DNA of 64,000 nucleotides from Clostridiales bacterium UBA1742 (GTDB lineage: Bacteria > Bacillota > Clostridia > TANB77 > CAG-508): positions 1 through 64,000 of the forward strand of contig DCHW01000049.1 of assembly GCA_002314935.1 (NCBI GenBank), written 5' to 3'. Positions 19,488 to 29,059 of the stretch are shown piece after piece. Position numbers and translations under genes: made by a program. Position 1 is the first letter of the stretch. Each line of letters starts with the position of its first letter. The notes under the pieces were generated by a model. That model saw nothing but the letters and a program-made list of their open reading frames with translations, was not told the origin of the DNA and did not search any database.

Positions 19488-19560
19488 ACAAAATGTTCTT
19501 TTTGTATTTCAAATTGAATACACATTATGTATAAAAAAGTGTGTTAAATTTGGAGGATAA

Positions 19561-20202
19561 ATGAATAAAAGATATAGAAAAAATATGCATATAAAAACAA
19601 AAATTCTAATTAATATACAAAGAGATATAAGACATTATTTTGTTTTTTTTGCGTTATTTATAATTGGAATAATATTAGGAATAGTTTTAATTAACAATAT
19701 ATCTCCAGAACAAAAACAAGAAACGTTAGAATATATAGCTAAATTAGTTGATGTAGTAAGAAATAATTCTATAGAACAAAAGAATATATTAATATATTCT
19801 ATAAAAAATAATTTGTTTTTGGGAATTTTATTATGGTTTATGGGGACATCAATTATTGGACTATTAATTGTTGCTGGAATTATTTTATTTAGAGGATTGT
19901 GTTTGGGATATTCTATTTCTTCTGCTTTAGCTATATATGGAAGCGGAAAGGGGTTATTATTTGCAGTATCTTTGTTATTATCACAAAATTTAATATTTGT
20001 TCCGACAATTATTTTGATTGCAGTAAGTGGAACTAAATTTGTTAGTAATATGCTAAAAAATATAAAGAAAAATAATATTAGAATAGAAATTATAAAACAC
20101 ACAATATTTTGTTGGAGTATGTTTATATTTTTAATAATTTCATCTTTTGTAGAAATTTTTGTTTCAAAAAATATTTTAAAATTTTTTATAAAATATTTTT
20201 AA
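19561..20202 (+). CDS. spoIIM: stage II sporulation protein M-like membrane protein
   Basis: SpoIIM is a membrane part of the SpoIIDMP machine that drives engulfment by peptidoglycan degradation during sporulation. The 213 residues have about five hydrophobic segments and the family pattern of a first helix, a soluble loop with an acidic start (ISPEQKQETLEYI), then FMGTSIIGLLIVAG and FRGLCLGYSIS. GGAGGATAA precedes ATG 19561. The order spoIIM-xerD is common in Clostridia and strengthens the call and the sporulating-Firmicute assignment. Confidence 0.88.
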   Translation: MNKRYRKNMHIKTKILINIQRDIRHYFVFFALFIIGIILGIVLINNISPEQKQETLEYIAKLVDVVRNNSIEQKNILIYSIKNNLFLGILLWFMGTSIIGLLIVAGIILFRGLCLGYSISSALAIYGSGKGLLFAVSLLLSQNLIFVPTIILIAVSGTKFVSNMLKNIKKNNIRIEIIKHTIFCWSMFIFLIISSFVEIFVSKNILKFFIKYF

Positions 20203-20278
20203 ACTATTTACTTTTTTATATTAATTTGATATAAATATAAACATAATATCTATTCATAAAAATAAAGGAGCCAAAAAT

Positions 20279-21160
20279 ATGAATAAACAAGTTGAATCTT
20301 TTTTAGAATTCATAAAAATTGAAAAGAAAATGTCTGAAAATACATTACAATCTTATAAAAGAGATATTACCCAGTTTGAATCTTATGTTTTAAACAATAA
20401 TATTAATTATTTAAAATTGAAAAAAGATGATATACATACATATTTAAATTATTTAGAAGGATTAAATAAAAAGCCATCTACAATTTCAAGAAATTTGGCT
20501 TCAATAAGATTATTTTATCAATTTGAATTAAGAAATAAAAAAGTAAAAGAAGATCCTACAGAAGGTGTACAATCACCTAAAATTGCTAAAAGGGTGCCAA
20601 GTATTTTAACAGCACAAGAAGTTTCTTTACTTTTAGATCAACCTAAAAATATTGATTTAAAAGGAATAAGAGATAAGGCAATGTTAGAATTTGCATATGC
20701 AACAGGAATGAGAGTTACAGAAATAATTTCTCTTAATATTAGTGATGTTAATTTGCAAGATGGTTGTGTGCATTGTAAAAATTCTTCAAGAGAAAGAACA
20801 ATTCCACTTGGATCATTATCTTTAAAAGCATTAAAAGAATATATGGATCAGGCAAGACCAATAATGATTAAAGCTGAAAATGAAAAAGCTTTATTTGTAA
20901 ATATAAATGGAAAAAGATTAACAAGACAGGGATTTTGGAAAATTATTAAATATTATAAAGATCAAGCTCATATCACAAAAGATATAACTCCACATGTTTT
21001 AAGACATTCTTTTGCAACACATTTATTACAAAATGGTGCAGATTTGAAGTCGATTCAAAATATGTTAGGACATTCAGATATTTCATCAACACAAGTTTAT
21101 ATGCAATTTCAAGATGAAAGTTTGAAAAAAATATATAAAAGCGCTCATCCAAGAGCATAA
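20279..21160 (+). CDS. xerD: tyrosine recombinase XerD
   Basis: XerD, with XerC, resolves chromosome dimers at dif. The 293-residue protein has an N-terminal SAM-like core-binding domain (SFLEFIKIEKKMSENTLQSY) and a catalytic domain with the Arg in ATGMRVTEI, HVLRHSFATH (HxxR), GHSDISSTQ and the nucleophilic tyrosine in QVYMQ. Length and position next to spoIIM match XerD of Clostridia. AAAGGAGCC precedes the start. A second family member at 24825-25805 is its likely partner. Confidence 0.93.
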   Translation: MNKQVESFLEFIKIEKKMSENTLQSYKRDITQFESYVLNNNINYLKLKKDDIHTYLNYLEGLNKKPSTISRNLASIRLFYQFELRNKKVKEDPTEGVQSPKIAKRVPSILTAQEVSLLLDQPKNIDLKGIRDKAMLEFAYATGMRVTEIISLNISDVNLQDGCVHCKNSSRERTIPLGSLSLKALKEYMDQARPIMIKAENEKALFVNINGKRLTRQGFWKIIKYYKDQAHITKDITPHVLRHSFATHLLQNGADLKSIQNMLGHSDISSTQVYMQFQDESLKKIYKSAHPRA

Positions 21161-21178
21161 ACATTTTTAAAATATATT

Positions 21179-21203
21179 AGAGATTAATTATAATTAATCT
21201 CTA
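21179..21203 (+). terminator. hairpin between xerD and guaB
   Basis: The perfect palindrome AGAGATTAATT/AATTAATCTCT ends close after xerD. Its downstream T tract is weak, so termination may be partial. Confidence 0.55.
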
Positions 21204-21243
21204 TATTATTATACATTTTTTAAATTTAAGGAGGAAAAAAGTC

Positions 21244-22758
21244 ATGTCACAAATATTACCAGATATTTCAAGAACTTTTAATGAGTTTTTATTGTTACCT
21301 AATTTAACAACAGAGGAATGTATTCCTAATAAAGTTTCATTAAGAACTCCACTAGTAAAATACAAAAAAGGAGAAGAAGCTAAATATTATGCAAATGTAC
21401 CTATGGTTTCTGCAATTATGCAATCAGTTTCTGGAGAAAAAATGGGAATTGCACTTGCACGTGAAGGAGGACTTGCGTTTATATATGGTTCCCAAAGTAT
21501 AAAGTCTCAAGCTGAAATGGTCTATCATGTAAAAAAACATAAGGCTGGTTTTGTAATAAGTGATTCAAATGTAAAACCTACTGCAACTTTAAAGGAAGTA
21601 TTAGATATTGTTGAAACGACAGGTCATTCAACAGTTATTATTACAGATGATGGTACACCAAATGGAAAATTTTTAGGTATTGTAACTAATAAAGACTATA
21701 GATTATCTAGAGATAATCAAGATACAACGATAGATAATTTTATGACAAAAAAAGAAAATGTTGTTTATGCAAATAAGGGAATTACATTATCTGAAGCAAA
21801 TGATTTAATTTGGGAAAATAAAATAAATTGTTTACCAATACTTACTGAAGAAGGAAATTTGAAGTATCTAGTGTTTAGAAAAGATTATGAAGATAGAAAA
21901 AATAATCCAAATTCCTTATTAGATGAAAATAAAAGATATATTGTTGGAGCAGGAATTAATACTAGAGATTATGAAGAAAGAATTCCAGCATTAGTGGAAG
22001 CTGGAGTAGATATACTTTGTATGGATTCTTCTGATGGATATTCTGTTTGGCAAAAAAATACTATTGATTTTGTAAGAGAAAAATATGGAGAAGATGTTAA
22101 AATTGGTGCAGGTAATGTTGTTGATAGAGAAGGATTTAGATATTTAGCAGATGCTGGAGCTGACTTTATAAAAGTTGGTGTAGGCGGTGGATCAATTTGT
22201 ATAACTCGTGAAACTAAAGGAATTGGTAGAGGACAAGCTAGTGCATTAATGGAAGTAGTAGATGAAAGAAATAAATATTTCGATGAAACTGGTATTTATA
22301 TTCCTGTATGTTCTGATGGAGGAATTGTATATGATCATCATATTACATTAGCATTGGCAATGGGAGCAGATTATGTAATGATGGGAAGGTATTTTGCAAG
22401 ATTTGACGAAAGCCCTACAAGAGTCGTTAAAATTGGAAATAATTATGTAAAAGAATATTGGGGAGAAGGTTCAAATAGAGCAAGAAATTGGCAAAGATAT
22501 GATTTAGGAGGAGAGGCTAAAGATAAGTTGGCATTTGAAGAAGGAGTTGATTCATATATTCCTTATGCAGGTAGTTTAAAAGAAAATTTAGACATAACTG
22601 TTGCTAAAATAAAATCTACAATGTGTAATTGCGGGGCAATAACAATACCAGAGCTTCATAAAAAAGCAAGACTTACAATGGTTTCTGATGTTAGTATTTC
22701 AGAAGGTGGAGCACATGATGTTATGCTAAAAGAAATAGATAATTCTTATAAATCATAA
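21244..22758 (+). CDS. guaB: inosine-5'-monophosphate dehydrogenase
   Basis: IMP dehydrogenase oxidises IMP to XMP, the first committed step to GMP. The 504-residue protein has a TIM barrel interrupted by a paired CBS domain (~95-215; [10 protein letters not shown]...FMTKKENVV). The catalytic loop reads [15 protein letters not shown] with the nucleophilic Cys; the usual bacterial form is SICTTR, so this belongs to a divergent subgroup. The flap region has [22 protein letters not shown] precedes the start. It faces guaA convergently, so both steps to GMP are here but separately transcribed. Confidence 0.93.
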   Translation: MSQILPDISRTFNEFLLLPNLTTEECIPNKVSLRTPLVKYKKGEEAKYYANVPMVSAIMQSVSGEKMGIALAREGGLAFIYGSQSIKSQAEMVYHVKKHKAGFVISDSNVKPTATLKEVLDIVETTGHSTVIITDDGTPNGKFLGIVTNKDYRLSRDNQDTTIDNFMTKKENVVYANKGITLSEANDLIWENKINCLPILTEEGNLKYLVFRKDYEDRKNNPNSLLDENKRYIVGAGINTRDYEERIPALVEAGVDILCMDSSDGYSVWQKNTIDFVREKYGEDVKIGAGNVVDREGFRYLADAGADFIKVGVGGGSICITRETKGIGRGQASALMEVVDERNKYFDETGIYIPVCSDGGIVYDHHITLALAMGADYVMMGRYFARFDESPTRVVKIGNNYVKEYWGEGSNRARNWQRYDLGGEAKDKLAFEEGVDSYIPYAGSLKENLDITVAKIKSTMCNCGAITIPELHKKARLTMVSDVSISEGGAHDVMLKEIDNSYKS

Positions 22759-22763
22759 AAATA

Positions 22764-22798
22764 AAAGGCTTGTAATCCATTAAGATTATAAGCCTTTA
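22764..22798. terminator. bidirectional terminator between guaB and guaA
   Basis: The inverted repeat AAAGGCTT.../...AAGCCTTT with AT-rich flanks separates the convergent genes. Confidence 0.8.
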
Positions 22799-22801
22799 TT
22801 T

Positions 22802-24337
22802 TTATTCCCATTCAATTGTTGCTGGTGGTTTTGAAGTTATATCATATACAACTCTATTAATATGCTTTACTTCGTTTACAATTCTTGATGAAACTTTTTC
22901 TAATATATCATAAGGAATTTTACTCCAAGTTGCTGTCATAAAATCTGTTGTACATACACTACGTAGAGCAAGAGTATAGTCATAAGTTCTATAATCTCCC
23001 ATAACACCAACTGATTTTAAATTTGTAAGTACTGCAAAATATTGATTTAATTCTTTATCTAATCCTGCATTTGCAACTTCCTCTCTAAAAATATAATCTG
23101 CATCTTTTAATATTTCTAATTTTTCTTTTGTAATATCACCAATAATTCTTATTGCAAGACCAGGACCTGGAAATGGTTGTCTATATACTAGCTTTTCTGG
23201 AATTCCAAGTTCTAATCCAGTTTTACGAACTTCATCTTTAAATAAATCTCTTAATGGTTCTATAATTTCCTTAAAATCTACATAATCAGGTAGCCCACCA
23301 ACATTATGATGACTTTTTATAACTGCGGCTTTTCCTTTACCACTTTCTATAACGTCAGGATAAATTGTTCCTTGAACAAGAAAATCAACTTTTCCAATTT
23401 TTTTTGCTTCTTCTTCAAAAACACGTATAAATTCTTCACCAATTATTTTTCTTTTCTTTTCTGGTTCAGAAATATCTTTAAGTTTTGTTAAAAATCTTTC
23501 TTCTGCATTTACTCTAATTAAATTTATATCGAATTGATTTCTAAAAATAGTTTCAACTTCATCACCTTCGTTTTTTCTAAGTAGTCCATGATCAACAAAT
23601 ATACATGTTAATTGTTTGCCAATTGCTTTATGAAGTAGAACAGCAGCAACAGAAGAATCAACTCCACCAGAAAGAGCAAGTAATACTTTTTTATCACCGA
23701 TTTTTTCTTTTAATTGTTGAATAGATTCTTCTACAAAAGAAGACATTTTCCAATCTCCACTACATTTACAAATATTATATAAGAAATTTCTTATAATTTT
23801 AGTTCCATTCTTAGTATTATTTACTTCAGCATGAAATTGAATTCCGTAAAAATTTAAATCTGTATTTTCAAATCCAGCTATAGCACAATTATCGGTATTT
23901 GCAATTTTTTTAAATCCATTAGGTAATTTATTTACTAAATCAGTATGACTCATTAAACAAATATTTTTATTATCAAAACCTTCAAAAAGAGGGGAAGAAG
24001 TATCTAATGAAACTTCAATTTCGCCATATTCTTTTTTGGTGCCTTTTTCAACATTACCACCTAAAGTCGCACTCATAAGTTGCATTCCATAACAAATACC
24101 TAAAATTGGAATACCTAAATTGAAAATTTCTTTATCGCAGGTTGGAGCATCTTCTTCATAAACACTTGCTGGTCCACCTGTAAAAATAATTCCTTTAGGA
24201 TTAATTTCTTTTATTTTTTCGATTGATGTATCATATGGTAAAACTTCAGAATACACATTACATTCTCTTACACGTCTAGCTATTAATTGATTAAATTGAC
24301 TATAAAAATCTAAAATTACAATAGTTTCTTTTTTCAT
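22802..24337 (-). CDS. guaA: GMP synthase (glutamine-hydrolysing)
   Basis: GuaA converts XMP to GMP using glutamine and ATP. The 511-residue protein contains the class I amidotransferase domain (TGGPASVYE, catalytic Cys in GICYGMQLM, then FHAEVN), the ATP pyrophosphatase P-loop ([16 protein letters not shown]) and the dimerisation domain ([15 protein letters not shown], ending PPATIEWE). It is complete and of normal length. An AGGAGGATAA ribosome-binding site precedes the start on the minus strand. No CGG occurs in its frame; the ATC GGT and TAC GGA occurrences are out of phase. Confidence 0.97.
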   Translation of the reverse strand: MKKETIVILDFYSQFNQLIARRVRECNVYSEVLPYDTSIEKIKEINPKGIIFTGGPASVYEEDAPTCDKEIFNLGIPILGICYGMQLMSATLGGNVEKGTKKEYGEIEVSLDTSSPLFEGFDNKNICLMSHTDLVNKLPNGFKKIANTDNCAIAGFENTDLNFYGIQFHAEVNNTKNGTKIIRNFLYNICKCSGDWKMSSFVEESIQQLKEKIGDKKVLLALSGGVDSSVAAVLLHKAIGKQLTCIFVDHGLLRKNEGDEVETIFRNQFDINLIRVNAEERFLTKLKDISEPEKKRKIIGEEFIRVFEEEAKKIGKVDFLVQGTIYPDVIESGKGKAAVIKSHHNVGGLPDYVDFKEIIEPLRDLFKDEVRKTGLELGIPEKLVYRQPFPGPGLAIRIIGDITKEKLEILKDADYIFREEVANAGLDKELNQYFAVLTNLKSVGVMGDYRTYDYTLALRSVCTTDFMTATWSKIPYDILEKVSSRIVNEVKHINRVVYDITSKPPATIEWE

Positions 24338-24415
24338 ATTTTATCCTCCTAAATATAGCATATATATATCATAAAAGTGGTGTATTTGCAATAATTAAAA
24401 ATTTTTAAAAAACTA

Positions 24416-24444
24416 TTGACAAACGAAAAAATGTTCGTTAAAAT
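24416..24444 (+). promoter_or_regulatory. sigma-A promoter of the LysM gene
   Basis: TTGACA (24416-24421), a 17-base spacer and TAAAAT (24439-24444) make a near-consensus vegetative promoter. The spacer is filled by the LexA-like operator, so a bound repressor would block polymerase. Confidence 0.8.
24424..24437 (+). promoter_or_regulatory. LexA (SOS) operator 1
   Basis: CGAAAAAATGTTCG differs at one position from the Bacillus-type LexA consensus CGAACRNRYGTTYG and sits inside the promoter spacer. Confidence 0.8.
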
Positions 24445-24452
24445 AATTGTAA

Positions 24453-24466
24453 CAAATAAATGTTCG
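24453..24466 (+). promoter_or_regulatory. LexA (SOS) operator 2, weaker
   Basis: CAAATAAATGTTCG matches the consensus with two mismatches and lies just downstream of the -10 box, 29 bases from operator 1. Tandem boxes suggest tight repression. Confidence 0.55.
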
Positions 24467-24483
24467 TAAAAAGGGTGATAAAA

Positions 24484-24780
24484 ATGAAAATTAAAAATAT
24501 GGTAAAATTTATAAGAAGTATAGTGATAATTTTATTAATAATAGGTTTTTCTTCATTAATAATTACTAAATCAATATTTTCACATGCTGAAAAAGAATAT
24601 AAAACAATATATGTTGAAAGTGGAGATACATTATGGAATATTGCAAAGGAAGAGTCAAAAACAAATAATTATTATAAAAATAAAGATATAAGATTTATTG
24701 TAGATGATATTACAAAAGAAAATAATTTATCTTCAAACTTTTTAATGATTAATCAAACATTAAAAATTCCAAGTATTTAA
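24484..24780 (+). CDS. yneA: YneA-like LysM protein, SOS-controlled division inhibitor
   Basis: The 98-residue product has one N-terminal membrane segment (~11-30) and a C-terminal LysM domain (YVESGDTLWNIAKEE ... LMINQTLKIPSI). This is the layout of YneA, which delays cell division during the SOS response in Firmicutes. The start at 24484 follows AAGGGTGA; an upstream in-frame ATG at 24460 overlaps a LexA box and is unlikely. Two LexA-like operators overlap or adjoin the promoter. lexA itself is not in the window. The assignment rests on architecture plus regulation rather than close identity. Confidence 0.82.
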   Translation: MKIKNMVKFIRSIVIILLIIGFSSLIITKSIFSHAEKEYKTIYVESGDTLWNIAKEESKTNNYYKNKDIRFIVDDITKENNLSSNFLMINQTLKIPSI

Positions 24781-24784
24781 AAAT

Positions 24785-24816
24785 AAACACTATAAAACCT
24801 AATTTATAGTGTTTAC
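24785..24816. terminator. bidirectional terminator between yneA-like gene and xerC
   Basis: The stem AAACACTATAAA/TTTATAGTGTTT lies between the convergent genes. Confidence 0.82.
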
Positions 24817-24824
24817 TAATAACT

Positions 24825-25805
24825 TTATTTTTTTAAATTTGCAAGAGGGTTGCTTTCAACTGCATTTCTAATTTGAAGATTATCTACATGGGTATAAATT
24901 TCTGTTGTTGAAATACTTTCGTGTCCTAACAATTCCTGCAAAGCTCTAATATCAACATTTCCATATTGATACATTAATGTTGCTGCTGTATGTCTTAATT
25001 TATGTACAGAATATTTATTTATGTCTAATCCAGATCTTAAAAGTTCTTTTTTTACTATTAACTGTACAGTTCTATTACTAATTCTTTCACGTCTTTCACT
25101 TAAAAACAAGGCATCTTTAGAATCATATTTAATTCCTTCTTTAGGTCTTTCTGTCAAATAATCATTTAAAGCATTAATACAAGATGTATTTAAATAAATT
25201 GCTCTTTCTTTATTTCCTTTTCCAATAACATTTAATTTTGCTTCACTAAAAGTTATGTCTTTTATATTTATATTAACTAATTCAGACAAACGCATTCCAC
25301 AGTTTAAAAATAGTGTTATAATAGCATAATCTCTTTTTGCATTTCTATTATCATCAGATGAAGCACTTTCTAAAAGCTTTTTACTTTCATCTAATGTTAA
25401 ATATTTTGGCATTCTTTTTCCAAGTTTTGGAGTTTCTAAATTTTGAGCAGGATTTACATTAATTAGATTTGCTTTTAAAGAAAGATATTTAAAGAAAATT
25501 CTTATTGTAGAAATTTTTCTGGCACGTGTAGCAGGTTTACTTCTAAGAATAGTAGCCATATATGAAATATATTTATGAATATCCTCTAAAGATATTTTTT
25601 TAATATAATCAATAGATAAATCATTAATAAATATTTTAGTATAATCAATTTCTTTTGTTAATCCAAATTCTATTTTTATAAATTTCAAAAAATTTGTAAT
25701 ATCATAATTATATTCTTTAATACTGTTTGGTGATTTATTTAAAATAGTTATACTATAATCTAAAAATGAATTTAAATAATCTGGATTTAAATTTCTATCT
25801 ATCAT
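24825..25805 (-). CDS. xerC: tyrosine recombinase, XerC-like
   Basis: A 326-residue tyrosine recombinase with an N-terminal core-binding domain and catalytic residues in FLNCGMRLSELV (Arg), VHKLRHTAAT (HxxR), LGHESISTTE (His) and IYTH (Tyr). It is the probable XerC partner of the XerD at 20.3 kb; convergent placement next to a LexA-controlled yneA-like gene is compatible with a core gene. It also stands at the edge of the accessory region, so a role in integrating the following genes cannot be excluded, although no attachment site was found. CTCCTT on the plus strand provides its ribosome-binding site. Confidence 0.85.
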   Translation of the reverse strand: MIDRNLNPDYLNSFLDYSITILNKSPNSIKEYNYDITNFLKFIKIEFGLTKEIDYTKIFINDLSIDYIKKISLEDIHKYISYMATILRSKPATRARKISTIRIFFKYLSLKANLINVNPAQNLETPKLGKRMPKYLTLDESKKLLESASSDDNRNAKRDYAIITLFLNCGMRLSELVNINIKDITFSEAKLNVIGKGNKERAIYLNTSCINALNDYLTERPKEGIKYDSKDALFLSERRERISNRTVQLIVKKELLRSGLDINKYSVHKLRHTAATLMYQYGNVDIRALQELLGHESISTTEIYTHVDNLQIRNAVESNPLANLKK

Positions 25806-25997
25806 TTTATATTATCTCCTTCTAAATAGTTATTTCTAAAGTAATTTTAGACTATTTAAATAGTAAAGTCAATTATATAAAAATAAATAAATTTTTGAGA
25901 GAATATTTATTGTTTTAATAAAAAATATAATATATAATAACTATAAAATAAGATGTTTTTTACAAATGATTTAAATTAAAGGAGATATACATAAGAT

Positions 25998-27971
25998 ATG
26001 GACAATTTTTCAAATCAAAATAAAAATGATGTACTTAAACAATTAGGAGTTAAGGTCTTAAATTCTAATAATGAGTGTGTAGAAGAATATACAAATGTTA
26101 GAATTTCGGATATAGAGTTCTATATAATAAATGAAAATAAAGAAAAACTAAAATCTATATTTGAATTTTTAGAACAACAAAACAAAAATTATGCAATACA
26201 ATTAGCAGAAAATTTTGGAAAAAATATAGCTATTATTATTAATAATGGTTGGGAATGTGAGAATTTACAAAGTAGAGAAGAATATTTAATAACAGGTGAA
26301 TTTTTACCAAGTGCATTTTTTAATATTATAGAAATGCAGAAAAAAATTGAAGAAGAATATTCAGATAATCCTGAAAAAGCAAATTTAGCTTTATGGGAAA
26401 TAAGGAGAAAATATACAAGTCAAGTTATGCACATTGCATCATGTATTAAAGTTGTACAAAATGCAATGAAATTCCTTGAAAAAGACCAGAATGAAATTAA
26501 TAATGTATTAGAAAAATTTATAGATAGTTTTACAGAAACATTGGATTTGAAGAAAATAGGAGATTTAATTCAATTAAAAGAAAACATAATAGTAGAAACA
26601 ATATTAAAAGAATTTATGGATAATCAAAATTGGGCAGAAAAAATGGCTAAAGTTGATTATAAAAACATAAATAAAGATATATTAGATTTTCATATTAATA
26701 ATAATGAATTTTATTCTGAGGTTTCTAAAAAAATATATAAAAGAATAAATAATAAACAAATAATAGATAATGATAAAATTTTAACGAAAAATTTTATCAC
26801 TTATGTTTGCAATAAAGCAAATGAATTATATAATCAAATTTTAAAAGATGGAATAAAACCAATTATACAAATACTTTCAGAAGAGAAAAAAAGAGTAGAA
26901 AATATAGAGATATATAATGCAAACGAATACATAAAAAAAATGATAGCATCACAATTAAACTTTGATAAATTATTGTTTAATAATAAATATAATTTGTTAA
27001 AATGGAATTCTAACCCTGATATAGAAAGGGAAAGTCATATAATAAAAACAATAATTGAGGATGAAAAACATTTAAATTTTGATAAAAATTTAATAGAGAC
27101 TTTGTTTGGAAATCCTTTAAAAATAGAATCAGAATATGATTATGAACAATGGAAAAATTTTTTGTATTACGATTCGCACGGAATAAAAAAATTTGATACC
27201 ATTTTCTTTGAAGAAGAATTTAAATTTAATTATGATAAAGAAAAAAATTCAATAAAAAAATTTTTTCAATCGTTTAAATATAAAAGATTAAAAAATTCAA
27301 AAGAATTAGAGGATGTATACGTAAAAAAAGCTCGACAAATTATAAAGGAAAAATTATTTGACAACCCTAAAAATACATCTGAGGTTTTACCTTTTGTAGA
27401 AAATATAATGATAAATTATATAAATCAATACGAATGTATAAAAGAAGTAGAAGATACTACAAGAATGATACTAAAGTCACTTTCTAAATCAGACATTGAA
27501 AAGTTAAATGTTGCAAATGAATGTAAAATATTGAGAAGTGAATTTAAAAATAATGTTCAACAAGTTAAATTAGAAGTTGAGTATAGACAATGTGATATAA
27601 ATATTGAATTTGACGATATCAAGGTTCAAGCAAGATCTTTTAAAGAAATATCTAATGAAATAGAAAATTTACAAAACTCATATATATCTTCATATGAAAA
27701 TGCTAAAAATTCAGAGGATTATATAAAGAAAATTTCCAAAATATATACTGATTTTTTATTCTTAAAGCCATATGAGGATGGAAATAAAAGAACAGCAATA
27801 TGTTTATTTAATAAAATGATATTAGCTAATAAATTAATTCCCCCATGCATTAGTTTGATAAATAAAGAAAGTTTAATAGAGGCATATAAGAAAGCATATA
27901 AGAATAACGATTATACAATGATTGAAGATTTAATATTAGCTAGATATAAAAAACTTAAAAATAATTTATGA
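25998..27971 (+). CDS. large protein with C-terminal Fic-like domain lacking the catalytic His
   Basis: A 657-residue soluble protein with a long helical, Lys/Glu/Asn-rich N-terminal region (1-540) without recognised domains. Residues ~560-650 form a Fic fold: the active-site motif is KPYEDGNKRTA where active AMPylating or phosphorylating Fic enzymes have HPFxxGN(G/K)R. The glycine, asparagine and arginine are kept but the catalytic histidine is lysine and Phe is Tyr. It may be inactive, regulatory, or a binding module. AAAGGAGATA precedes the start (25979-25988). First gene of the accessory block after xerC; partner unknown. Confidence 0.75.
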   Translation: MDNFSNQNKNDVLKQLGVKVLNSNNECVEEYTNVRISDIEFYIINENKEKLKSIFEFLEQQNKNYAIQLAENFGKNIAIIINNGWECENLQSREEYLITGEFLPSAFFNIIEMQKKIEEEYSDNPEKANLALWEIRRKYTSQVMHIASCIKVVQNAMKFLEKDQNEINNVLEKFIDSFTETLDLKKIGDLIQLKENIIVETILKEFMDNQNWAEKMAKVDYKNINKDILDFHINNNEFYSEVSKKIYKRINNKQIIDNDKILTKNFITYVCNKANELYNQILKDGIKPIIQILSEEKKRVENIEIYNANEYIKKMIASQLNFDKLLFNNKYNLLKWNSNPDIERESHIIKTIIEDEKHLNFDKNLIETLFGNPLKIESEYDYEQWKNFLYYDSHGIKKFDTIFFEEEFKFNYDKEKNSIKKFFQSFKYKRLKNSKELEDVYVKKARQIIKEKLFDNPKNTSEVLPFVENIMINYINQYECIKEVEDTTRMILKSLSKSDIEKLNVANECKILRSEFKNNVQQVKLEVEYRQCDINIEFDDIKVQARSFKEISNEIENLQNSYISSYENAKNSEDYIKKISKIYTDFLFLKPYEDGNKRTAICLFNKMILANKLIPPCISLINKESLIEAYKKAYKNNDYTMIEDLILARYKKLKNNL

Positions 27972-28022
27972 TATTAATAAATAAGCTAAATTAGAAAATG
28001 AGGAATAGAATGAATGAAATGA

Positions 28023-28133
28023 AAATGTGGAAAAATTCACAATTGTAGTATAAAAGAAGTTATTATTGAAGAAATTGCAATAAAATATTCAAAGTATTTA
28101 AAAGATAGGTTTACTGTTTTATGGATTAACTAG
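28023..28133 (+). pseudogene. short remnant, possibly of a glycerol-1-phosphate dehydrogenase-like gene
   Basis: A 36-codon stretch without a start begins KCGKIHNCSIKEVIIEE, resembling the N-terminus of the AraM/EgsA dehydrogenase family, and ends at a TAG. No continuation was found in the rest of the 27972-28415 gap, which is otherwise AT-rich and non-coding. The family match is tentative. Confidence 0.3.
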
Positions 28134-28349
28134 AATAATCTCATTTAAGGAAAAGATATAAATTTGATAAAAGATATTTATTGTTGACTTTTTACCTGAA
28201 TCTGAATTATTATATATGTAAAGTATAAAAACTATATTTTAATAGGTTATTAATTAACAAAAATTTTATATATAGAATAACTTTAAAAAATAATTCAGAG
28301 ATATATAATAATTAGTTTGATATATACAAATATGTTTATTAACAGATAG

Positions 28350-28379
28350 AGATTAGTTTTTAAACCAACTAATCTTTTT
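28350..28379 (+). terminator. intrinsic terminator upstream of the GNAT gene
   Basis: The stem AGATTAGT/ACTAATCT is followed by TTTTT. It ends whatever transcript crosses the 28.0-28.35 kb gap and insulates the next gene. Confidence 0.7.
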
Positions 28380-28415
28380 ACGGTATAATTGTATAAAAGA
28401 TGAAAGGAAATAATT

Positions 28416-28922
28416 ATGGATTTAATTTACAAGGAAATTGAAAAAAAAGACAAAGTACAATTATATAGTTTAATAAATATTGTTCTTGAGGGGATAGAAG
28501 ATAAATTACAGTTTATACCATATGAAAAATGGGAATTAGAATGCATATTTGATAAAAAAAATTATGCATTATTACATGGAGCATATAATGGAAATAAATT
28601 GGTTGGTATGTCTCAACTTTATGTTTGTCAAGATATGCTTGCTAATTTGAAAAATGAATTTGAAATTTCTAATTTTAAAGTATGTGAATTAGCTAATGAT
28701 TTAGTTTTGCCAGAATATAGAAATAATGGAATTGCTACTAACTTACAATTATTACAATTAGATTTTGCGAAAAAAATGAAATTTGATTATTGTATTGCAA
28801 CTGTTCATCCAGATAATATAGCTAGCTTAAAAACTTTAGAAAAAATTGGTATGAAATTTATTAAAGAGACAGTATTATTAAATAATTATTTAAGAAAATT
28901 ATATATACTAAAATTAAATTAA
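28416..28922 (+). CDS. GNAT family N-acetyltransferase
   Basis: A 168-residue protein of the GNAT fold. The acetyl-CoA-binding motif A region is LANDLVLPEYRNNGIATNL (V-x-P-x-x-R-x-x-G-I/A), followed by a C-terminal part typical of the family (ATVHPDNIASLKTLEKIGM). The substrate cannot be inferred. It lies alone behind a terminator with an AAAGGAAA ribosome-binding site, suggesting its own promoter near ACGGTATAATTG (28380-28391). Part of the accessory region. Confidence 0.85.
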   Translation: MDLIYKEIEKKDKVQLYSLINIVLEGIEDKLQFIPYEKWELECIFDKKNYALLHGAYNGNKLVGMSQLYVCQDMLANLKNEFEISNFKVCELANDLVLPEYRNNGIATNLQLLQLDFAKKMKFDYCIATVHPDNIASLKTLEKIGMKFIKETVLLNNYLRKLYILKLN

Positions 28923-29059
28923 ACTATAAAAAAGAAGACTTTAAAAGTTAAATTAGAAAAAAATATATAAATAGAGAAAAATAATTATTTGCAATTATGT
29001 GGAAAAGCAAATATATAAATTTAAATTAAATGTAAAATAAGAAAGGAATTTTTGTTATT

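Noticed and set aside
24825..25805. XerC-like recombinase as integrase of a genomic island
   Set aside because: Its size, motifs and the presence of XerD nearby fit the core XerC; no attachment-site duplication or tRNA target was seen.
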